A stretch of DNA of 41,603 nt. Source: DASSLY01 sp035689185 (GTDB lineage Bacteria > Actinomycetota > Actinomycetes > Actinomycetales > Dermatophilaceae). Shown piece by piece: positions 37,536 to 41,603 of the stretch; within the stretch, counting starts at the first letter, position 1; every line of letters begins with the position of its first letter. Under the pieces are notes generated by a model. It made no database searches. It was not told the origin of the DNA and saw only the letters and a list, made by a program, of their open reading frames with translations. The stretch is from contig DASSLY010000128.1 in the NCBI GenBank assembly GCA_035689185.1, forward strand, positions 1 to 41,603, given 5' to 3'. Both the position numbers and the translations under genes were made by a program.

Positions 37536-38312
37536 TCAAGCGAACGAGACCAGGACGATCGGCTTCGTCGTCGGCTGCGGTGAACCGCCGGCCGGCTCCA
37601 CCGTGATCCCGGCGCCGAGCGCGGTGCGGGCGTCCCCGGTCAGCGGCTGCACCACCTCGTCGGCACCGGTCTTGGGCACCAGTCCGGCCGGAGCGAAGGT
37701 GCCGTCCGCCCGCTGCAGCCACAGCTCGTACACCTTGTCCGCGGGTAGCGCGGGCAGCTTCTCGGCGACCAGCACGGCCCGCCCCAGGCTGGCCGACCGC
37801 ACGATGGTGGCGACCCCGTCCTGGACCGTGGTGGGGTACCGCCGGGCGTCCTGGGCCTGCAGCACCCGGTCCGTCGGCGACAGCTCCGTGCGCCACGGCT
37901 GCCACACCAGCCCGACGACACCGAGCCCGGCCGCCGCGACCAGGCCGGCGGCCCACGCGCGGGTCCGCCGCCGGCGACGATCGGCCAGCCGGTGGACGCG
38001 GGCGTGCGGGTCCGCCTCCTGCTCCGGCCGGACAGGGTGGCGCCCCACCGGGGGTCCCGCCGGCGCCGGCGTTGACGGCAGGGGGAGCGGACGCACCGAC
38101 GAGATGCCGGACAGCACAGCGTCGCGCAGGTACGCCGGCGGCCCGGCCACGACCAGCTCGCCCAGCTCCGCGGCCGCCAGGCGGAGGCTGGCGACCTCTT
38201 CGCGGCACTCGGCGCAGCCGGCCAGATGCTGCTCGAACCGGGCCCGCTCGACGCCGTCGACAGCGTCGACGGCGTACGCGCCCGCGAGGGTGTGCAGCTC
38301 GTCGTCGCTCAT
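37536..38312 (-). CDS. rskA: anti-sigma-K factor RskA, 258 aa
   Basis: RskA holds SigK at the membrane until proteolysis frees it. The N-terminal zinc-associated anti-sigma domain has H29-x3-C33-x2-C36 (HLAGCAEC). A Pro-rich linker (74-105) and an Arg cluster (112-118, inside-positive) precede one transmembrane helix at about 119-137 (WAAGLVAAAGLGVVGLVW). The extracytoplasmic part (140-258) is the RskA domain, with YELWLQRADGTFAPAGLVPK and VTVEPAGGSPQPTTKPIVLV typical. ATG at 38310-38312 overlaps the sigK stop (ATGA), so both are made together. Confidence 0.95.
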   Translation of the reverse strand: MSDDELHTLAGAYAVDAVDGVERARFEQHLAGCAECREEVASLRLAAAELGELVVAGPPAYLRDAVLSGISSVRPLPLPSTPAPAGPPVGRHPVRPEQEADPHARVHRLADRRRRRTRAWAAGLVAAAGLGVVGLVWQPWRTELSPTDRVLQAQDARRYPTTVQDGVATIVRSASLGRAVLVAEKLPALPADKVYELWLQRADGTFAPAGLVPKTGADEVVQPLTGDARTALGAGITVEPAGGSPQPTTKPIVLVSFA

Positions 38313-38989
38313 CGTTGCATTCCTAGGTTGTCGCGCAGCCTGATCAGGCCGTCACGGATGCGGGTCTTCGCGGTGCCGATCGGCAGGTTGAGGATCGAGG
38401 CGACCTCGCGGTGGGTGTACCCGCCGAAGTAGGCCAGCTCCAGCGCCCCCCGCTGGGTCTCGGTCAGCGACGTGAGCGCATTGCGGACGCGCTGGGCGTC
38501 GAGGTTGCGGTGCGCGTCCTCGACCGTCACGTCATACGGGATCGCCTGCTCGCGAGCCTCGTATGCCGTGTCGCGCCGGCTCTGCGCCTCGGCGGAGCGG
38601 ACCCGGTCCACCGCCTTGCGGTGGGCGATCGTCAACATCCAGGACAGCGCGCTGCCCATCGACGCGTCGAACCGGGGGCAGGACCGCCAGATGTCCAGGT
38701 AGGCGTCCTGGGTGACCTCCTCGGCCTGGGCTCGGTCCCGCACGACCCGCAACACCAGGCCGAACAGCCGGTGCGAGGTCAGGTCGTAGACCCTGGCGAA
38801 GGCGGCCTCGTCGCCCTCGGCGCAGTCCCGCAGCAGCGACGCCAGCTCGGCCACGAGCGCGGTCGGGGGCCCCCCTTCGGGCGCGCCGGCTCCCCCGGGC
38901 ATGGCGCCGCCCGGCGGGACGAGTGTCATGAGGACCATGATGGGCCACAGGCTCCCCTGATGTGAGGGCCGAGGCGTCACGCCGGTCAT
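38309..38989 (-). CDS. sigK: ECF RNA polymerase sigma factor SigK, 226 aa or less
   Basis: An ECF sigma factor paired with RskA. Region 2 runs DEAAFARVYDLTSHRLFGLV, RDRAQAEEVTQDAYLDIWRSCPRFD, and region 2.4 follows (WMLTIAHRKAVDRVRS). Region 4 is LTETQRGALELAYFGGYTHREVASILNLPIGTAKTRIRDGLIRLRD, with the -35-recognition helix. The start is uncertain: ATG at 38989 has a weak GAGG; ATG at 38938 and 38929 are in frame and would remove an unlike-family N-terminus. A SigK-like promoter lies upstream at 39067-39093, so it is probably self-activated. Divergent from the small membrane protein and purF. Confidence 0.93.
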   Translation of the reverse strand: MTGVTPRPSHQGSLWPIMVLMTLVPPGGAMPGGAGAPEGGPPTALVAELASLLRDCAEGDEAAFARVYDLTSHRLFGLVLRVVRDRAQAEEVTQDAYLDIWRSCPRFDASMGSALSWMLTIAHRKAVDRVRSAEAQSRRDTAYEAREQAIPYDVTVEDAHRNLDAQRVRNALTSLTETQRGALELAYFGGYTHREVASILNLPIGTAKTRIRDGLIRLRDNLGMQR

Positions 38990-39066
38990 CGGGGCGCGGC
39001 CTCGCTCGGGCCACCGGGCACGGCGGTGCAGGGTGCGTCCGGTCGGCTGTGCCTCACATCTGGTGT

Positions 39067-39093
39067 CTTCGGAGCCTTCGGCCGGATGGATGG
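39067..39093 (-). promoter_or_regulatory. candidate SigK-type promoter (CCATCC-N15-CCGAAG)
   Basis: On the minus strand CCATCC (39093-39088, repeated in overlap at 39089-39084) is followed after 15 bases by CCGAAG (39072-39067). As I recall, mycobacterial SigK promoters are CCATCC and CCGAAT spaced by about 16-18. The spacer is slightly short and the last base differs. Confidence 0.4.
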
Positions 39094-39131
39094 TGCCGGC
39101 CCTGGACCTCCGGCTGCCGGGCCCCCGCGGC

Positions 39132-39137
39132 TAGGTT
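39132..39137 (+). promoter_or_regulatory. -10 box TAGGTT, leaderless promoter of the small membrane protein
   Basis: TAGGTT ends 6 bases before GTG at 39144. Confidence 0.48.
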
Positions 39138-39143
39138 GGCTTC

Positions 39144-39398
39144 GTGAGCGACGACAGCCCACCCCGCCCTGAGCACCTGGAGCCGGCTCGCCGGTTCCGG
39201 GTGCGCCGGACCCCCAACTTCGTCCGCTTCATGCTCACCGGAGCCGTGGTCGGGGTGCTGGCCGGGTTCGTGGTCGACCAGGCCACGAACGACGTCCGGT
39301 ATGGCGCGCTGTCCTCGTTCGCGTTCTTCGGCCTGGGCTTCGCCGCCGTCGGGGTGCTGCTCGCCGCGCTGATCGCCGTGCTGCTGGACCGTCGGTAG
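39144..39398 (+). CDS. small membrane protein, two TM helices, 84 aa
   Basis: I do not recognise the family beyond 'conserved small membrane protein'. Residues 1-30 are Pro/Arg/Glu-rich and cytoplasmic. Two hydrophobic helices are seen: about 30-46 (MLTGAVVGVLAGFVV) and 58-82 (FAFFGLGFAAVGVLLAALIAVLL), ending in a basic RR, giving an N-in, C-in hairpin. RTPNFVRFMLTGAVVG is the distinctive part; similar small proteins lie upstream of purF in other actinobacteria. GTG at 39144 is chosen for the TAGGTT box. purF begins 25 bases after its stop. Confidence 0.75.
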   Translation: MSDDSPPRPEHLEPARRFRVRRTPNFVRFMLTGAVVGVLAGFVVDQATNDVRYGALSSFAFFGLGFAAVGVLLAALIAVLLDRR

Positions 39399-39423
39399 CC
39401 CGCCGCTGTGGGAGACTTGCCGC

Positions 39424-41013
39424 GTGGCGCGCGGTGACGGACGGCTGACCCACGACCTGCTCCCGGGCGAGCGCGGCCCGCAGGACGCCTGCGGGGTGTT
39501 CGGGGTGTGGGCACCGGGGGAGGACGTCGCCAAGATCACCTACTTCGGGCTGTACGCCCTGCAGCACCGCGGTCAGGAGTCAGCCGGCATCGCGACCAGC
39601 GACGGGCGCAGCATCCTGGTGTACAAGGACATGGGCCTGGTCTCCCAGGTCTTCGACGAGTCCAGCCTCGGCTCGCTGCGGGGGCACCTCGCGATAGGTC
39701 ACTGCCGGTACTCGACCACCGGCGGCAGCACCTGGGAGAACGCGCAGCCCACCCTCGGCGGCAGTGGCGACAGCACCGTCGCGCTGGCGCACAACGGCAA
39801 TCTGATCAACTCCGCCGAGCTGCGGGACCTGCTGCAGTCCCGGCACGGCCGGCTGGACCGGCTCGGTGGGGAGATCGCCCGCGGGAACACGACGGACACC
39901 GCGCTGGTCACGGCCCTGCTCGCGGGCGACCCGGACCGCTCCCTGGAGGCCGCCGCTCTGGACCTGCTGCCCCGGCTGCGGGGGGCGTTCACCTTCGTCT
40001 TCATGGACGAGCACACGCTGTATGCCGCACGCGACCGGCACGGGGTCCGTCCCCTGGTCCTGGGCCGGCTGGAGCGCGGCTGGGTGGTCGCCAGCGAGAC
40101 GGCGGCCCTGGCCACGATCGGTGCCAGCGTCATCCGCGAAGTGGAGCCCGGGGAGCTCATCGCCATCGACGAGGAGGGTCTGCGCACCCACCGCTTCGCC
40201 AAGGCCGAGCCCAAGGGGTGCGTCTTCGAGTACGTCTACCTGGCCCGGCCGGACGCGGTCATCGCCGGCCGGACCGTTCTGGACGCCCGGGTGGAGATGG
40301 GCCGCCGGCTGGCCAAGGAGCACCAGGTCGACGCCGACCTGGTCATCCCGGTCCCCGAGTCGGGCACCCCGGCCGCGATCGGGTACGCCGAGGCGAGCGG
40401 CATCCCGTTCGGCCAGGGCTTCGTGAAGAACGCCTACGTGGGGCGGACGTTCATCCAGCCGAGCCAGACCCTGCGGCAGCTGGGCATCCGGCTGAAGCTC
40501 AACGCGCTGGAGTCGGTCATCCGGGGCAAGCGGCTGGTCGTCGTTGACGACTCGATCGTGCGGGGGAACACCCAGCGGGCCCAGATCCGGATGCTGCGCG
40601 AGGCCGGCGCCAAGGAGATCCACGTCCGGATCTCCTCGCCGCCGGTGACCTGGCCCTGCTTCTACGGCATCGACTTCGCCAGCCGGGCCGAGCTGATCGC
40701 GACCGGGCTGCGGGTGGAGGAGATCAGGGCCAGCATCGGCGCGGACAGCCTGGGGTACATCAGCGAGGACGGCATGGTCGAGGCGACCGAGCAGCCCCGG
40801 GAGCGGCTGTGCACCGCGTGCTTCACCGGGCACTACCCGATCGAGCTGCCGGAGGCGAACCTGCTCGGCAAGCACTTCCTGGAAGCGCCGCTGCCGGGGC
40901 TGGAGAACGCCGACCGGCTGGACCGCGCCCGCCCGGTCGCCCCCCTGATCGACGTGGACGGCGTCACCGTCGGGGTGGGTGGCGGCGCCCTCGAGGCGCT
41001 GCTCCGGCCGTGA
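39424..41013 (+). CDS. purF: amidophosphoribosyltransferase, 529 aa
   Basis: PurF starts purine synthesis by making phosphoribosylamine from PRPP and glutamine. Residues 1-22 are a propeptide; cleavage exposes Cys23 (CGVFGVW), the N-terminal nucleophile. GLYALQHRGQESAGIA and GHCRYSTTGGSTWENAQP belong to the glutaminase domain. The PRTase domain has LVVVDDSIVRGNTQRAQI near residue 370, the PRPP loop. Cys in KGCVFEYVY, WPCFYGID and LCTACF match the [4Fe-4S] ligands of the Bacillus-type enzyme, suggesting oxygen sensitivity. GTG at 39424 follows GGGAG by about 9 bases. The stop overlaps the purM start (GTGA). Confidence 0.97.
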   Translation: MARGDGRLTHDLLPGERGPQDACGVFGVWAPGEDVAKITYFGLYALQHRGQESAGIATSDGRSILVYKDMGLVSQVFDESSLGSLRGHLAIGHCRYSTTGGSTWENAQPTLGGSGDSTVALAHNGNLINSAELRDLLQSRHGRLDRLGGEIARGNTTDTALVTALLAGDPDRSLEAAALDLLPRLRGAFTFVFMDEHTLYAARDRHGVRPLVLGRLERGWVVASETAALATIGASVIREVEPGELIAIDEEGLRTHRFAKAEPKGCVFEYVYLARPDAVIAGRTVLDARVEMGRRLAKEHQVDADLVIPVPESGTPAAIGYAEASGIPFGQGFVKNAYVGRTFIQPSQTLRQLGIRLKLNALESVIRGKRLVVVDDSIVRGNTQRAQIRMLREAGAKEIHVRISSPPVTWPCFYGIDFASRAELIATGLRVEEIRASIGADSLGYISEDGMVEATEQPRERLCTACFTGHYPIELPEANLLGKHFLEAPLPGLENADRLDRARPVAPLIDVDGVTVGVGGGALEALLRP

Positions 41014-41603
41014 GCACCCCGCTCACCTACGCCGCCGCCGGGGTCGACGTCGAGGCCGGCGACAGGGCGGTTCAGCTGATGAAGGCGTCGGTCCGCGCCG
41101 CCGGGCGGCCCGAGGTCATCGGCGGCCTGGGCGGCTTCGCCGGGCTCTTCGACGCCAGCGCCCTCGCCGGGATGACCCGCCCCGTGCTGGCGACCAGCAC
41201 CGACGGGGTCGGCACGAAGGTCGCCATCGCGCAGGCCCTGGACAAGCACGACACGATCGGGTTCGACCTGGTCGGCATGGTCGTCGACGACATCGTCGTC
41301 TGCGGCGCCGAGCCGCTGTTCATGACCGACTACATCGCCACCGGCACGGTCGTGCCGGAGCGGGTCGCGGCCATCGTGGGCGGCATCGCGGAGGCGTGCC
41401 GGAAGGCTGGTGTCGCCCTGCTCGGGGGCGAGACCGCCGAGCACCCCGGCCTGCTCGGACCGCAGGAGTACGACCTTGCCGGCGCCGCCACCGGTGTCGT
41501 GGAGCATGCCCGGCTGCTGGGACCGCACCGGGTCCGGCCCGGCGACGCCGTTGTGGCGCTCGCGTCGTCCGGGTTGCACGCCAACGGGTACTCCCTGGTC
41601 CGG
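41010..41603 (+). CDS. purM: phosphoribosylformylglycinamidine cyclo-ligase (AIR synthetase), N-terminal 198 aa
   Basis: PurM closes the imidazole ring to give AIR using ATP. The visible part carries LTYAAAGVDVEAGDRAVQLM, IGGLGGFAGLFDASALAGM, ATSTDGVGTKVAIAQAL (glycine-rich loop), GFDLVGMVVDDIVVCGAEPLF, LLGGETAEHPGLL and ASSGLHANGYSLVR, all family signatures. GTG at 41010 overlaps the purF stop. The gene runs off the right edge; a full protein would be about 350 aa. Confidence 0.95.
   Translation, partial: MSTPLTYAAAGVDVEAGDRAVQLMKASVRAAGRPEVIGGLGGFAGLFDASALAGMTRPVLATSTDGVGTKVAIAQALDKHDTIGFDLVGMVVDDIVVCGAEPLFMTDYIATGTVVPERVAAIVGGIAEACRKAGVALLGGETAEHPGLLGPQEYDLAGAATGVVEHARLLGPHRVRPGDAVVALASSGLHANGYSLVR

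Noticed and set aside
1..41603. tRNA, rRNA, phage, integrase or toxin-antitoxin genes
   Set aside because: I looked for their typical motifs and structures by eye and found none that I could support.

Overview
This is a very GC-rich stretch of an actinobacterial chromosome. GTG starts, GTGA/ATGA-coupled genes and leaderless promoters are frequent. An HspR-type operator sits in front of clpB, and the content includes F420-type PPOX, HelD/HelR, DUF3151, LppX/LprG, SigK/RskA and PurS-dependent purine genes. The gene set suggests a non-mycobacterial member of the Micrococcales, perhaps Intrasporangiaceae-like; that placement is inference from gene content only. I see no rRNA, tRNA, transposase, integrase, phage gene or CRISPR array. 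Most genes are core housekeeping; the unusual part is what lies between them.

Layout. 1-725: end of an unseen gene, a small hypothetical and a SnoaL-like protein. 864-4049: an eight-unit 52-bp repeat array, a heat-shock promoter with a HAIR operator, and clpB. 4155-6546: LprG-like lipoprotein plus P55-like MFS transporter. 6535-7602: repeat-filled gap, a PPOX-family enzyme, and a repeat that contains its stop codon. 7647-10591 (minus): thiM-thiE-thiD-tenA behind a TPP riboswitch. 10618-13139 (minus): 33-bp array, Baeyer-Villiger-type monooxygenase and xthA. 13197-16441: pyrE, AI-2E-type permease, LemA and DedA proteins. 16488-20562: fructosamine kinase, SpoU methyltransferase, fbaA, DUF3151 and a LacI regulator, facing a GH32 fructosidase (minus). 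22361-28901: a regulator with an N-terminal winged helix and a LuxR helix-turn-helix, purA, HelD-like ATPase (minus), GNAT acetyltransferase, and a second regulator of the same architecture (minus). 29101-34814: 45-bp array, then purD, purC, purS, purQ and purL. 34828-37477: spermidine-synthase-like protein and HAD phosphatase sharing a palindromic divergent promoter, SCP2-like protein, second HAD phosphatase. 37536-38989 (minus): sigK-rskA. 39144-41603: small membrane protein, purF, and purM cut by the window edge.

How it works together. purA, purD, purC, purS, purQ, purL, purF and purM cover most of de novo purine synthesis; pyrE adds a pyrimidine step. The thi operon makes and salvages thiamine under direct TPP control. 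ClpB is under heat-shock control, and SigK-RskA is a membrane-linked stress switch.

Noteworthy non-genic structure. Nearly every larger gap holds its own private tandem repeat or long hairpin, with periods of about 10, 19, 28, 31, 33, 45 or 52 bp; several arrays include stop codons of flanking genes. A 9-mer, GGTATGCCG, occurs 15 times by eye on either strand and in different reading frames, although it is AT-richer than its surroundings. Many genes have a TAnnnT box 6-8 bases before a GTG/ATG start, consistent with leaderless mRNAs.
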